Positions 47,933 through 56,998 are shown, counted from the stretch's first letter. The stretch is 64,000 nt of DNA from Streptomyces sp. (GCF_031181555.1 NZ_JAPSKQ010000004.1:1-64000), one strand, 5' to 3'. Numbers and translations: made by a program. Notes: generated from the sequence alone by a model not told the origin.

Positions 47933-48478
47933 TGCTGCCCCTTCATCTCCTGTGCGCAGGGTCCCACCATAGTGCTCACGGTCTGCGCCGACGTGACAGG
48001 ACGTTCGTATGGTGGTGTCGTCTGCCGAGGATCGGGTAGGAGCGGTCCCTCGGTGTGCGGGAGGGTACGGCGTACGGCAGCGGATGGGGGCCCGGCGCCC
48101 TTCGGGCCGGCCCCGGACCCGCCGGCTGCGGGTCGGCTGAGGCCGTTGTCTACTGAGCGCCCGGGCCCCACCCGGGTCCCACCTCCCCGACCGGCCGGAA
48201 TGTTCCCTCGGCGCGGCGCCGACGCTGGGCCTGGCTCCCAGTGACGGTGCCCCGGTGCGGCACACCGTCCCTGACCCAGCGGCGCTGACGCGCGTGGCCG
48301 GAAGCTCCCCGGTCGGGCGTCCGGTGGTGGACCCGGCCGAACCTACCGGCCCCCTGCGGCCGTCTGTCAACAGTCGTCCGACCTGCGTAATGTGGTTCAA
48401 ATGCCTGGTCAGCGGGTGGATGCGCAGGTCGTGTGACAGGGGTGCGGCGCATGCCCGCCACCGTGCCACCCGCGCAGA
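47933..48478 (-). promoter_or_regulatory. Long region upstream of dpm1 with a distant promoter
   Basis: No gene is recognised in 546 bases. On the minus strand TTGACA (48365-48370) and TAGGTT (48340-48345), spaced 19, form the best promoter in the region; it would give dpm1 a leader of about 400 nt. A GC-rich hairpin around 48088-48115, with CCCTTCGGG at its loop, sits within this leader. The leader could be regulatory, or closer promoters may exist that I cannot see. Confidence 0.4.
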
Positions 48479-50083
48479 TCACTCGCCCGGCCGTACGAAG
48501 ACCGTGCGCCCGCCGACCACGGTGCGCAGGCAGACGGGCAGGTCGCGCCCCGGAGTGAGGTCGGGCAGGCCGGGGGTGCCGGAGCGGGGGTCGGTGGACC
48601 AGCGCGCCACCCGGTCGTCGGGCGCCTGGACGACGAGCGGTCCGGTACGCCAGACGGCGTAGTCGGCGGGCGCCCCCGGCACCAGAACGCCCGCGTCGTC
48701 GCGTCCGACGGCACGCCAGCCACCGCGCGTGTGCGCGGTGAACGCGGCGCGCACGGAGACGCGGTGCTCCGGTGTGCGGTGGAAGGCGGCGGCCCGGACC
48801 GTGCCCCAGGGGTCCAGGGGCGTGACCGGGCTGTCGGACCCGAAGGCGAGCGGGACACCGGCGCGCAGCAGCGCGGCGAACGGATTCAGGGAGCGGGCCC
48901 GCTCCGGGCCGAGACGCCGGGCGTACATCCCGTCCTCGCCGCCCCAGAGGGCGTCGAAGGCGGGCTGGACGGAGGCGGTCAGGCCGAGTTCGGCGAAGGC
49001 GGCGACGGTCTCGGGGGTGAGCATCTCGGCGTGCTCGACGCGGTGGCGGGCGGCCCGGACGCGGGCGAGGCCGAGCTTCTCGGCGGCGGCGCGCACCCCG
49101 TCGACGACGGCGCTCACCGCGGCGTCGCCGATGGCGTGGAAGCCCGCCTGGAGACCGGCCTCGGTGCAGTCCACGACATGGGCGGCGACGGCGGCGGCGT
49201 CCAGGTGGGCGGTGCCGGTGTGGTCGGCGTCGGCGTACGGCTCGTGCAGGCAGGCGGTGTGCGAGCCGAGGGCGCCGTCGGCGAACAGGTCCCCCGCGGC
49301 GCCGACCGCGCCCAGCTCCCGGGCCTTGGCCACGTCCCGTTCGGCCCAGTAGCCGACCACGCGCGGGCCGGATTCCGCGGCGGCGAGCCGCAGCAGCCCG
49401 GTGAAGTCGTCCTCGGAGGAGATCTCCGGGCCGCCGCACTCGTGGACCGTGCCGATGCCGAGCGAGGCGGCGTGGGTGAGGGCGGCGCGCTGGGCCTCGG
49501 TGCGCTGGGCCGGTGTGACGGCGGCCAGGGCGGCGGCACGGACGGCGTGGTGGGCGTCCCCGGTGAGCGGGCGGTCCTCGCGGGGGACCTCGCCCGGGAC
49601 GAGGTCGAGCAGCGCGGTGGTGACGACCGCGGAGTGGACGTCGATCCGGCTCAGGTAGAGGGGACGGCCGCCGGTGGCTTCGTCGAGTTCGGCACGGGTC
49701 GGGGGCCGGCCGCCGGGCCAGCGGGCGGCGTCCCAGCCGTGGCCGAGCAGCACCCGGTCGTCCGGGCGGGCGGCGGCGAACTCCCGTACGCGGACCAGCG
49801 CGGCCTCGAGCGAGGAGGCGGTGGACAGGTCGAGGCCGGTGAGGGCGAGACCCGTGGCCGTGGTGTGGACGTGCGCGTCCGTGAACGCCGGGGTGACCAG
49901 CGCCCCGTCGAGGTCGATCACCTCGTCGACGCCGTCCGCGAAGGCGTCGGCGGCGCCCTCGGAGCCGACCCAGGCGACCTGGCCGCGCTCGACGACCATC
50001 GCGGTCGCGAAGGGATCGGCGGGGCTGTGGACCTCTCCGCGGCGGAGCAGGACGGTGTGCGGCGGGGCGGTGCGTTCACTCAT
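48479..50083 (-). CDS. Amidohydrolase, YtcJ-like subfamily
   Basis: A metal-dependent hydrolase of the amidohydrolase superfamily, 534 residues. It has the HxH motif in TDAHVHTTATG, RHRVEHAEML for a downstream metal His, and FGSDSPVTPLDPW for the catalytic Asp. The mid-region AIGDAAVSAVVDGV is typical of YtcJ-type enzymes (imidazolonepropionase/exoenzyme-regulatory-like group) whose substrates are mostly unknown. It lies between dpm1 and an Lrp-type regulator, all leftward, but with sizeable gaps. Confidence 0.9.
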   Translation of the reverse strand: MSERTAPPHTVLLRRGEVHSPADPFATAMVVERGQVAWVGSEGAADAFADGVDEVIDLDGALVTPAFTDAHVHTTATGLALTGLDLSTASSLEAALVRVREFAAARPDDRVLLGHGWDAARWPGGRPPTRAELDEATGGRPLYLSRIDVHSAVVTTALLDLVPGEVPREDRPLTGDAHHAVRAAALAAVTPAQRTEAQRAALTHAASLGIGTVHECGGPEISSEDDFTGLLRLAAAESGPRVVGYWAERDVAKARELGAVGAAGDLFADGALGSHTACLHEPYADADHTGTAHLDAAAVAAHVVDCTEAGLQAGFHAIGDAAVSAVVDGVRAAAEKLGLARVRAARHRVEHAEMLTPETVAAFAELGLTASVQPAFDALWGGEDGMYARRLGPERARSLNPFAALLRAGVPLAFGSDSPVTPLDPWGTVRAAAFHRTPEHRVSVRAAFTAHTRGGWRAVGRDDAGVLVPGAPADYAVWRTGPLVVQAPDDRVARWSTDPRSGTPGLPDLTPGRDLPVCLRTVVGGRTVFVRPGE

Positions 50084-50287
50084 GCCCCACAGTCTCGCGC
50101 GCCGGACGGGCCGGGCCGCACGCAGGTCCGGCTCACCGCGGCCGAACCGGCACGCGCGTCCGTCATGCGCCGCCCCTCGCGGGCCGCCGCCGGCGCACGA
50201 TCCCTCCGCTCCGGGCCGGGATCGCCGTCAGGCCGGCGGCATCCGGAACCGCCGGCACGCGGGCCCGCCGGCGCCGCCGTGCCCGTC

Positions 50288-50728
50288 TCAGATGCGCGGC
50301 GGCCGGGCCTCGTACGGCGTGGACAGGACGACCGTCGTCCGGGTCGAGACACCCGCCAGCGAGCGCACGCGCGCGAGGAGTTCCTCCAGTTCGTGCGGTG
50401 TGGACACGCGCACCTTGAGGATGTAGTTCTCGTCGCCCGCGACGCTGTGGCAGGCCTCGATCTCGGGGACACCGGCGAGGCGGTCCGCGATGTCGTCGGG
50501 GGCGCTGGGGTCGAACGGTTTGACCGAGATGAAGGCGGTCATGGGCAGGCCGACGGCCTCCGGGTCGACGACCGCGGCATAGCCGCGGATGACGCCACGC
50601 TGTTCCAGCCGGCGCACCCGCTGGTGCACGGCCGACGTGGACAGGCCCGTGGCCTTGCCCAGGTCTGTGTAGCTCATCCGCCCGTCCTTGACGAGCAGCT
50701 GCACGATCTGTCGGTCCAGCTCCTCCAT
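50288..50728 (-). CDS. Lrp/AsnC-family transcriptional regulator
   Basis: The 146-residue protein has an N-terminal helix-turn-helix (LDRQIVQLLVKDGRMSYTDLGKATGLSTSAVHQRVRRLEQRG) covering about residues 3-45 and a C-terminal RAM ligand-binding domain (IEACHSVAGDENYILKVRV). The ATG at 50728 (MEELDRQIV) is the natural start for the family, although the ribosome binding site is weak and longer in-frame extensions exist. Targets and ligand, probably an amino acid, are unknown. Confidence 0.92.
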   Translation of the reverse strand: MEELDRQIVQLLVKDGRMSYTDLGKATGLSTSAVHQRVRRLEQRGVIRGYAAVVDPEAVGLPMTAFISVKPFDPSAPDDIADRLAGVPEIEACHSVAGDENYILKVRVSTPHELEELLARVRSLAGVSTRTTVVLSTPYEARPPRI

Positions 50729-50998
50729 GGCGCAAGAACCTACAGTGCCCTTGATCTCCGCGGATACCCGAGCAGTCCGGGTCATACCCGGTTCGTGATG
50801 TGCCGACGGCCCGACGCGAGCTGCCGGAGGGGACAAAACCGCCGCACGGGGCACCTGCGAGCGGCATGTGACGAACGACACAGCCCTGGCCCGGTCTCCG
50901 TGATGTTCTCGTGATTACCCCGCGGAGACGGTGGGAAGTGCTTGCTGTGGTCGAGGCCGCAGTGCCTTTCACGGCCCAGCCCGAGGGGGAGAAAACCC

Positions 50999-51433
50999 AT
51001 GCAGAGTCTCAAGCGCCTTGGTCGCACCACGTCCAAGCGGCAGCAGCCGGTCGTCGAGCCCGAGCCGGAGTGCGTCGAACCCGACGCCCTCGACGACGAA
51101 CTCGACGCGTACGACACCTTCGAGATGTACCGGGTCGTCTGCCCGGACTGTGCGCAGCCCATCGCCCTGCTGGCGGACGAGGAGGTCCTGCCGGAGCACG
51201 CGCTGTGCGCTTCGCCGTGGAACCCGTTCGGACTCACGGTCTGCGCCGGTACCGGTCGCCGTGCCTCCGAGGCGCGGCCGGCGGACGAGTCCTTCGCCCC
51301 CCAGGAGCAGGACACCGCCCTGCTGTTGACGCTGCCTCAGGGACTCGACTGGCGCACCCAGCCCTTCTCGCACGTCGGCGGTCCGGGCTCGCGTCCGATC
51401 AGGGTGCCGTCGATGCGGCGCCACGCCGCCTGA
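50999..51433 (+). CDS. Conserved Streptomyces protein with a CxxC pair (144 aa)
   Basis: No named family is recognised. The acidic N-terminal half leads into VVCPDCAQPIALLADEEVLPEHALCASPW, with a second cysteine pair in TVCAG further on. The arrangement of four cysteines suggests a small zinc-binding fold. The ATG at 50999 follows GGGGGAGAAAA. The gene is divergent from the Lrp-type regulator, which could control it. Confidence 0.75.
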   Translation: MQSLKRLGRTTSKRQQPVVEPEPECVEPDALDDELDAYDTFEMYRVVCPDCAQPIALLADEEVLPEHALCASPWNPFGLTVCAGTGRRASEARPADESFAPQEQDTALLLTLPQGLDWRTQPFSHVGGPGSRPIRVPSMRRHAA

Positions 51434-51632
51434 GCGCACGCCGCAGCGGGGGCGGCGCGGTCCCGCCCGCCCTCGTCCACCGGGCGCACCGGTGCCCCGC
51501 CCACCGGTGGCGGGGCGCGCCGAAGGACTCCCGGCCCACGGCCACCACCGGTCCGCCGTACGGGGCGGTCGCGAACGCACGCCCTATTCCGGCGGTCGGT
51601 GACCCGCCCGGTCGCTCCTGCGTTGCCCAGGT

Positions 51633-51884
51633 ATGACGGCCCCCACGCACTCGACGACCGGGCGTCAACGCCGTGTCTTCGTGCCACCGCCCACGGAGGC
51701 GGCCACGCTCGCCCCGTCCCAGGTCCCGGACCCGCCCATCTACCGCGATCTGATGCGGGCCTGGGCGGGCCGGGGCCGCACCCTGCCCGGAAGGTACGAC
51801 CCGGAGTGGACGCGGCTCGCGGCGCCCTGGCGGGGACTCGGGCAGGTCAGCGCGACTCCGGACCCGCGAGGTGGCGGGCGATGA
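51633..51884 (+). CDS. Short conserved hypothetical protein (83 aa)
   Basis: A small Pro/Arg-rich protein with the motif PDPPIYRDLMRAWAGRGRTLPGRYDPEWTRL. I recall similar short proteins in other Streptomyces genomes, but no function. Its last 38 bases overlap the end of the convergent acyl-CoA dehydrogenase gene. The ribosome binding site is weak, so it may be a misread frame; confidence is moderate. Confidence 0.5.
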   Translation: MTAPTHSTTGRQRRVFVPPPTEAATLAPSQVPDPPIYRDLMRAWAGRGRTLPGRYDPEWTRLAAPWRGLGQVSATPDPRGGGR

Positions 51885-53019
51885 CCATGCGCTGGATCTG
51901 GTTCGTGCCCTCGACGATCTGCAGGACCTTGGCCTCGCGCATGTAGCGCTCGGCCGGGAAGTCCGCGGTGTAGCCGTAGCCACCGAGGATCTGGACGGCG
52001 TCGGTGGTGACCCGCATCGCCGTGTCGGTGCAGTGCAGCTTGGCCATGGCCGCCTGCTTGGCGAACGGCCGCCCGGCGTCGCGCAGCCGGGCCGCCGCGA
52101 GGTACAGCGCCCGCCCCGCCTCTATCTGCGTGGCCATGTCGGCGAGCATGAAGCGCAGCCCCTGGAAGTCGGCGATCGGCTTGCCGAACTGCCGTCGCTC
52201 GGCCGCGTACCCGAGCGCCTCGTCGAGCGCCGCCTGGGCCAGGCCGATCGCGCAGGCCGCGATGCCGAGCCGGCCGCCGTCCAGTGCCGACAGGGCGATC
52301 GCGAAGCCCTGGCCCTCCTCCCCGATGCGCCGGCTGTCGGGGACCCGTACGCCGTCGAGGTGGACCTGGGCGGTGGGCGATCCCTTCATGCCCATCTTCT
52401 TCTCCGGCGCGGCGGCGCTCAGCCCCTCGGCGTCGCCGGGCACCAGGAAGGCGGTGATCCCGCGCGGGCCCTCCTCGCCGGTGCGGGCCATGACGGTGTA
52501 GAAGTCGGCGATGCCGCCGTGCGTGATCCACGCCTTGGTACCGGTGATCACCCAGTCGTCGCCGTCGCGCACCGCCTTGGTGCGCAGGGAGGCCGCGTCC
52601 GAGCCGGAGGCGGGCTCGGAGAGGCAGTAGGCGCCGAGCAGACCGCCGCCGAGCATCGCGGGCAGGTGCTCGGCCTGCTGTTCCTTGGCGCCGTAGGCGG
52701 CGAGCGCGTAGGAGGCCAGGGTGTGCACGCTGACGCCGAGGCCGACCGTCAGACGGGCCGTGGAGAGCTCTTCGAGCACCTGGAGGTAGACCTCGTACGG
52801 CTGGTCGCCGCCACCGTACTCGGCGTCGTAGGGCAGGCCGAGCAGGCCGGACTCGGAGAGCAGGGTGAAGAGCTCGCGCGGGAAGCGCCCGGCGTCCTCC
52901 TCCTCGGCCGCCCCGGGAGCGATCTCGCGCTGCGCGATGTCGCGGACGAGCGAGATCAGGTCCCGGGCCTCGTCCGTGGGCAGTTGTCGGTCAACCGGCT
53001 GCGGGGCGCGGTCGGGCAT
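51847..53019 (-). CDS. Acyl-CoA dehydrogenase
   Basis: A flavoprotein that introduces an alpha-beta double bond into acyl-CoA thioesters. The 390 residues include CLSEPASGSDAASLRTKA and the GYGYTADFPAERYMREAKVLQIVEGTNQIQR C-terminal signature, with the catalytic Glu in QIVEGTNQ. This is the short/branched-chain type layout, and the exact acyl specificity is unknown. The ATG at 53019 follows GGAGGAG. A TetR regulator lies upstream on the same strand, about 310 bases away, and may control it. Confidence 0.93.
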   Translation of the reverse strand: MPDRAPQPVDRQLPTDEARDLISLVRDIAQREIAPGAAEEEDAGRFPRELFTLLSESGLLGLPYDAEYGGGDQPYEVYLQVLEELSTARLTVGLGVSVHTLASYALAAYGAKEQQAEHLPAMLGGGLLGAYCLSEPASGSDAASLRTKAVRDGDDWVITGTKAWITHGGIADFYTVMARTGEEGPRGITAFLVPGDAEGLSAAAPEKKMGMKGSPTAQVHLDGVRVPDSRRIGEEGQGFAIALSALDGGRLGIAACAIGLAQAALDEALGYAAERRQFGKPIADFQGLRFMLADMATQIEAGRALYLAAARLRDAGRPFAKQAAMAKLHCTDTAMRVTTDAVQILGGYGYTADFPAERYMREAKVLQIVEGTNQIQRMVIARHLAGPESR

Positions 53020-53286
53020 GGCGACGCTCTCCTCCCTGTTCGGGCACATCGGCGGACGTGCGCCTTGGGTGGGAGCGACTCCGCCGGGGGTCTTTCTGGG
53101 ACCTGGCCGATGCTCGCACTCCCGGGTCTCGGAAGCTGCTGACCAGCGGCTGTGCGCTGTGAGTATGCCCGATCGGCGGCACCGAGTCACCGGTTAACGA
53201 CCGCTTACTTCAAGAAACCGCCGCCGCTCCGGATTGGTCCGCACCATTGCCCCCAGGCCCGGTGCTCCTGCCCGGACGGCCGGGCA

Positions 53287-53333
53287 CAGACGCCGGGCGC
53301 CGGACGCCGGATGTCGGGCGCCGGGCGTCTCAG
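53287..53333 (-). terminator. Possible GC-rich hairpin at the end of the TetR gene
   Basis: Near-symmetric GACGCCGGGCGCC and GGCGCCGGGCGTC elements flank a short centre, overlapping the stop codon of the TetR gene. Pairing is imperfect and the stretch is also repetitive, so a terminator function is only possible. Confidence 0.35.
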
Positions 53334-53986
53334 GTGTCGCGGCGGGCGGGCCGCGGGGCCGGATGGGCGGGGTCCAGTTCCTCGATGGCGCGCAGGGCTC
53401 CGCCGAGCGTCTTCACCAGCAGCTCGCGCATGGTCTCGCGGGACAGTTCGGGACGGTCGATCCAGTCGAGCGCGGCACCCTCCACGCTGCACACCCAGGA
53501 CAGCAGCCCCATCCGCGCCAGCGGGGCGATGTCGGTGCGACCGTAGGCGCCCTCGGCGATGGTCGCGACGATCGCCTCGCGCACCCCGTCCCGGATCGCG
53601 TGCACCTCGGCGTCGAAGCCGACACCGCCGCTGACGATGGTGCGGTAGGCGGCCTGATGGTGCTCGGCGTACCGCAGATAGCTGTCGATGGTGCGGTGCA
53701 CCCGCTCCACGGGCGGCAGTTCGACCCCGCTCGCCGCGAAGGCGACCAGGTCGGCCACCGAGTCCTGGACGATCGCCAGGTAGTAGCCCCGCTTGGAGTG
53801 GAAGTAGTAGTAGATCAGCCCCTTGGCGACATGCGCCTGGCGCGCGATGTCGTCCATGGAAAGCGCGTCGTAGGGCGTGTCGGCGAACAGCCTCCGCCCG
53901 ATGGCGATGAGTTCGGCGCGGCGCGCCAGCGAGCGCTCGGTGCCGCGCACCCCCGGGCGCACGGCAGGCGGTTGGCTGACATCCAA
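53330..53986 (-). CDS. TetR-family transcriptional regulator
   Basis: The 218-residue protein has the TetR DNA-binding region (RRAELIAIGRRLFADTPYDALSMDDIARQAHVAKGLIYYYFHSKRGYYLAIVQ) at about 20-70 and a helical ligand domain after it. The likely start is TTG at 53986, with a modest ribosome binding site. The next gene on the same strand is an acyl-CoA dehydrogenase, suggesting that it senses an acyl-CoA or fatty acid (inference). Confidence 0.9.
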   Translation of the reverse strand: MDVSQPPAVRPGVRGTERSLARRAELIAIGRRLFADTPYDALSMDDIARQAHVAKGLIYYYFHSKRGYYLAIVQDSVADLVAFAASGVELPPVERVHRTIDSYLRYAEHHQAAYRTIVSGGVGFDAEVHAIRDGVREAIVATIAEGAYGRTDIAPLARMGLLSWVCSVEGAALDWIDRPELSRETMRELLVKTLGGALRAIEELDPAHPAPRPARRDT

Positions 53987-54058
53987 TTTCGACCCTGGTC
54001 TCCTGCGGGGGGCGGGACACCCGCAGTATGGCAGGTCACAGCAGCGCGACGCCGCAGG

Positions 54059-54199
54059 TCACAGCAGTCCGAGCTGGGTCACGAGCATCGCGACGACCAC
54101 GACGAGGGTCCATCCCATGACGTGCTCGAGGATCTTCGGGCCGTCCTCCTGGGGACCGCCGGTACGGACACGGGTGACAGTGGCTGCGTTCGCGGTCAT
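54059..54199 (-). CDS. Small single-span membrane protein (46 aa)
   Basis: MTANAATVTRVRTGG, then a short acidic stretch, then one hydrophobic helix MGWTLVVVVAMLVTQLGLL. No family is recognised. An upstream CGAGAAG could serve as ribosome binding site. The layout looks like other short conserved actinobacterial membrane proteins. It lies on the minus strand between the C39-like gene upstream and the TetR gene downstream. Confidence 0.6.
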   Translation of the reverse strand: MTANAATVTRVRTGGPQEDGPKILEHVMGWTLVVVVAMLVTQLGLL

Positions 54200-54338
54200 G
54201 GCTTCTCGCTGGTCTCGGTGGTGGGGGGCTCCCCCGGGGGCCCTGTCCACCTTGCCACCGTCGGCGGCTCTCGCGGCCGAGACGTTGGTCACACGGGCAG
54301 CGGGCCCCGGTCGCACGGGGCCCGTCGGCCGAGTCGGC

Positions 54339-55688
54339 TCAGCGCACTCCCACCGCCGCGAGCGCCTTGCGCTGACGCGGGGTCGGGTGCGCCGGGAAGT
54401 ACAGGTAGCAGACCCCTCCGGTGCCGGAGACAACCTTGCCCGAGGCGTTGTACCGCTTGGTCCTGAGCCAGATGTTCTCCCACTCGCGCCGCTTGTAGAC
54501 ACGGCGCACGGCCTCGTTGTCGTCCGAGGCGGGGTCATTGGCGATCACGTCGCCGTCGGCGGTGAACCCGATCACGGTCATCAGGTGCCCGGAGGTGCCG
54601 TACCCCGCCCCGGTCAGCTCCTCCTCGCGGAAGGACTGGGACGTGATGGCCGGGATGCCGGCCGCGATCAGCGTCTCCAGGTCGGCGAGGGAGCCGAGGC
54701 GCGTCACCACGCCCTGCAGTCCCTCGAAGGTGGCCGCGTAGGCGGCGTTGAACGGCCAGTTGCCGCAGCCCGCGTACTGGTAGTCGTAGGTGTACCGGGC
54801 GGCGTGGCACACCTGCGGGTCGGTGTAAGAGGGGTCCACCCAGGCCAGCTGCTCCGCCGTGAGCCGGCCGCCCCAGTACTCGATGATCATCTGCGAGGAG
54901 GTCGGACTGCACCAGGCCTCGCCGCCGTTGTCGTACTCGGGGTACCGGCCCTTGTGGATCTCCTGCGAGTAGCGCGGAACGATCAGCTCCTTGGCCAGGC
55001 GGGGCCGGGAGGCGGGAACGGTGAACCGGTCGGGGATGTCGGATCCCATCGCGCCGAGCCGCCACACGGTCGGGGTGAGCCTCGTGCCGGGGCGGCGGTA
55101 CAGGGTCAGCCGCAGCCGGTAGGAGACGACACGCAGGCCGGAGGCCGGGGCGTCGACGGCGAGGGTGTCGGTCCAGACGCTGCTCCTGCCGTCGCCCTGG
55201 TCGTCCACCGAGGTGCGCCGGATGTCCCGGTCACCGGCCGCCCAGCGGCCCATGACGTACCAGGGTGTGTCCGTGCCGTCGGAGTACGTGCCCTTCAGCT
55301 CGACCTGGAGCCAGGTGCCGGCGGGGGTGTGCGCGTTCCAGGAGGCGATCGCCTCCGTCGCCGGGACGGTGAGCCGGTGGACGGGCGAGGTCCACGTCGC
55401 GTACTCCCAGGCGGCCGTGGTACCGGTGTGCGGGTCGGTGTAGTCCGTGGTGCCGGCGGGTTTCGCGATCACGAGACCGGGGCGGGCGCCGGCGACGGCG
55501 CGGGTCCCGTCGGCGCTGCCCGTGCGCCAGTCGCTGTACGAGACCCAGGCCCGGTTGTCCACGGGGCGGGCGGCGGTCCGGCCGCCGGTCGCGGTGGCGG
55601 CGGACGCCGGGGCCACGGATCCGGCGACGGCGGTGACGACCGCGGCGGCCAGGAGGGTTCTGCGGGACGGCAGTTCGGCTGCGCTCAT
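54339..55688 (-). CDS. Exported C39-like cysteine peptidase family protein (Tat signal)
   Basis: The 449-residue protein starts with a twin-arginine type signal (PSRRTLLAAAVVTAVAGSV, then ASA). The middle holds beta-rich sequence. The C-terminal C39-like papain fold carries WCSPTSSQM (catalytic Cys), SGHLMTVIGF (His) and VIANDPAS (Asp). Such proteins cleave peptides or act on wall material outside the cell; the substrate is unknown. The ATG at 55688 is chosen because it directly precedes the signal; a longer in-frame version reads into intergenic sequence. It is divergent from the P-loop kinase-like gene. Confidence 0.88.
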   Translation of the reverse strand: MSAAELPSRRTLLAAAVVTAVAGSVAPASAATATGGRTAARPVDNRAWVSYSDWRTGSADGTRAVAGARPGLVIAKPAGTTDYTDPHTGTTAAWEYATWTSPVHRLTVPATEAIASWNAHTPAGTWLQVELKGTYSDGTDTPWYVMGRWAAGDRDIRRTSVDDQGDGRSSVWTDTLAVDAPASGLRVVSYRLRLTLYRRPGTRLTPTVWRLGAMGSDIPDRFTVPASRPRLAKELIVPRYSQEIHKGRYPEYDNGGEAWCSPTSSQMIIEYWGGRLTAEQLAWVDPSYTDPQVCHAARYTYDYQYAGCGNWPFNAAYAATFEGLQGVVTRLGSLADLETLIAAGIPAITSQSFREEELTGAGYGTSGHLMTVIGFTADGDVIANDPASDDNEAVRRVYKRREWENIWLRTKRYNASGKVVSGTGGVCYLYFPAHPTPRQRKALAAVGVR

Positions 55689-55854
55689 GGGTGGAGGTCC
55701 CCCAGGTGTCGGAGTCGGGACAGGTCCGGTGCACGGCCGGCCGGACGGCGTGCGTCCGCCGGATGGAGCGGGTGTGCGCCAACTATGGACACAGGGGGGC
55801 GGATCCTGCCAGCACCCCGGGCCGTGCCGCACCGGTCAACATGGGACTCGACCA

Positions 55855-56568
55855 ATGACAGGACCTGCGGCGGCCCCTTCCGGGCAGCGCCCTAGAGTGC
55901 TCCCGTCAGCCCTTTCCGCCCACCCCCGGGAACCAGCCATTCACGCTCTCGCCTCCCGCATCCGCCGGCTCGCCCCCTCGTGCGGCCCGGTCCGGCTCGT
56001 CGGTGTCGACGGGCACGCCGGCTCCGGGAAGTCCACGTTCGCCGGGCGGTTGGCCGAGGCGCTGGACGGGGCCCCGGTGCTGCGACTCGACGACATCGCG
56101 AGCCACGAGGAACTGTTCGGCTGGACCGGCCGGCTGCTGAGCCAGGTGATCGAGCCGCTCGGCCGCGGCGAGACCGCGCACTACTCCCCCTACGACTGGC
56201 GGGCCCGTCGCTTCGGACCGCCCCGCCCGCTGCCGCCCGCACCCGTGATCGTCGTGGAGGGCGTCGGGGCCGGGCGCCGGGCGCTGCGCCCGCATCTGGC
56301 GCTGCTGCTGTGGATGGACCTGCCCCGGGAGGAGTCGTGGTCCCGGGGACGGGCGCGGGACGGCGAGGAGCAGCGGGAGTTCTGGGACGGATGGGTCGGG
56401 GCGGAGCGCGAGCACTTCGCCGGCGACCCCTCGCGGCCCTTCGCCGACCTTCTGGTGCGGCAGCGCGACGGGGGACACGAGGGATACGAGGTGTTTCCCG
56501 GGCCTGCCGGGACCGCTGGATCCGGCCGTCCGCTCACGCACGGTGACGGGTCGTCCGCCGTGTGGTGA
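55855..56568 (+). CDS. P-loop kinase-like protein (uridine kinase-like)
   Basis: About 237 residues with an early Walker A motif VDGHAGSGKSTFAGRL, a Walker B-like VIVVEGVGAG, and the LRLDDI / ELFGWTG region seen in uridine-kinase-like proteins. The C-terminus is Gly/Ser-rich. Substrate is uncertain; nucleoside or another small alcohol is plausible. The ATG at 55855 has a weak ribosome binding site, and the first 20 residues could be untranslated, so the true start may lie a little downstream. Confidence 0.82.
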   Translation: MTGPAAAPSGQRPRVLPSALSAHPREPAIHALASRIRRLAPSCGPVRLVGVDGHAGSGKSTFAGRLAEALDGAPVLRLDDIASHEELFGWTGRLLSQVIEPLGRGETAHYSPYDWRARRFGPPRPLPPAPVIVVEGVGAGRRALRPHLALLLWMDLPREESWSRGRARDGEEQREFWDGWVGAEREHFAGDPSRPFADLLVRQRDGGHEGYEVFPGPAGTAGSGRPLTHGDGSSAVW

Positions 56569-56998
56569 TCCTGTGAAGAACGGTGTCGGACAAGTTGCCG
56601 GAGTACCCCAACGCGGCTTGACCGGGGAGCCGTACAGGACTTACGTTCTCCACGTGCGGCCATTCGGAGCCGCCGACAGACGCGAAGCCCCCGGTTGTTC
56701 CCCCGTGATCGGGGGCTTCGTTCTGCCCTTCGGGTGTTCTGCGGGCGCTCAGCGGCATATGACGATCACCCTCGGTCACCGTACCCGCCCCGCTCCCTCC
56801 CCTCTCCCCGACCCCCGTGGCGTGCGCGGCACCCTACGGAGGTGACGCCGCCGCAGGTACGATGCCCTCGGTGCGACCTACGGACGCTGCTTCGCGCACC
56901 TTGCAACTCCGGTCCGCGGCACAGCGGTTCGACCAAAGGGAGCCGACGGGCGAGGGCCGGCCGGCACACCGACGGGGGCACGGTTTGTGGGGGACGTG
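56569..56998. other. Intergenic region with a hairpin before the AAA ATPase gene
   Basis: No protein gene is recognised. A hairpin is listed separately. The stretch 56580-56680 is transcribable and shows no coding-like bias; it could belong to an untranslated tail or to a small RNA. The later part, 56840-56998, should hold the promoter of the AAA ATPase gene. Confidence 0.4.
56684..56719 (+). terminator. Hairpin with 10-bp stem, probable terminator
   Basis: GAAGCCCCCG (56684-56693) pairs perfectly with CGGGGGCTTC (56710-56719) across a 16-base loop. A T-containing stretch (GTTCTG) follows on the plus strand. It lies about 115 bases after the kinase-like gene and likely ends that transcript or a short RNA. 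Confidence 0.65.

Noticed and set aside
47929-48171. An 80-codon leader peptide gene before dpm1
   Set aside because: It overlaps the dpm1 start, has Pro/Gly/Arg-rich shadow composition and no credible ribosome binding site.
53240-53340. A short tandem-repeat array or CRISPR-like repeats with GCCGG units
   Set aside because: The units are irregular GC-rich stretches of a few bases with no spacers; more likely a hairpin near the TetR stop codon.
56577-56690. A tRNA gene before the AAA ATPase
   Set aside because: I could not fit a cloverleaf: no acceptor-stem pair or T-loop GTTCRA sequence at the right spacing.
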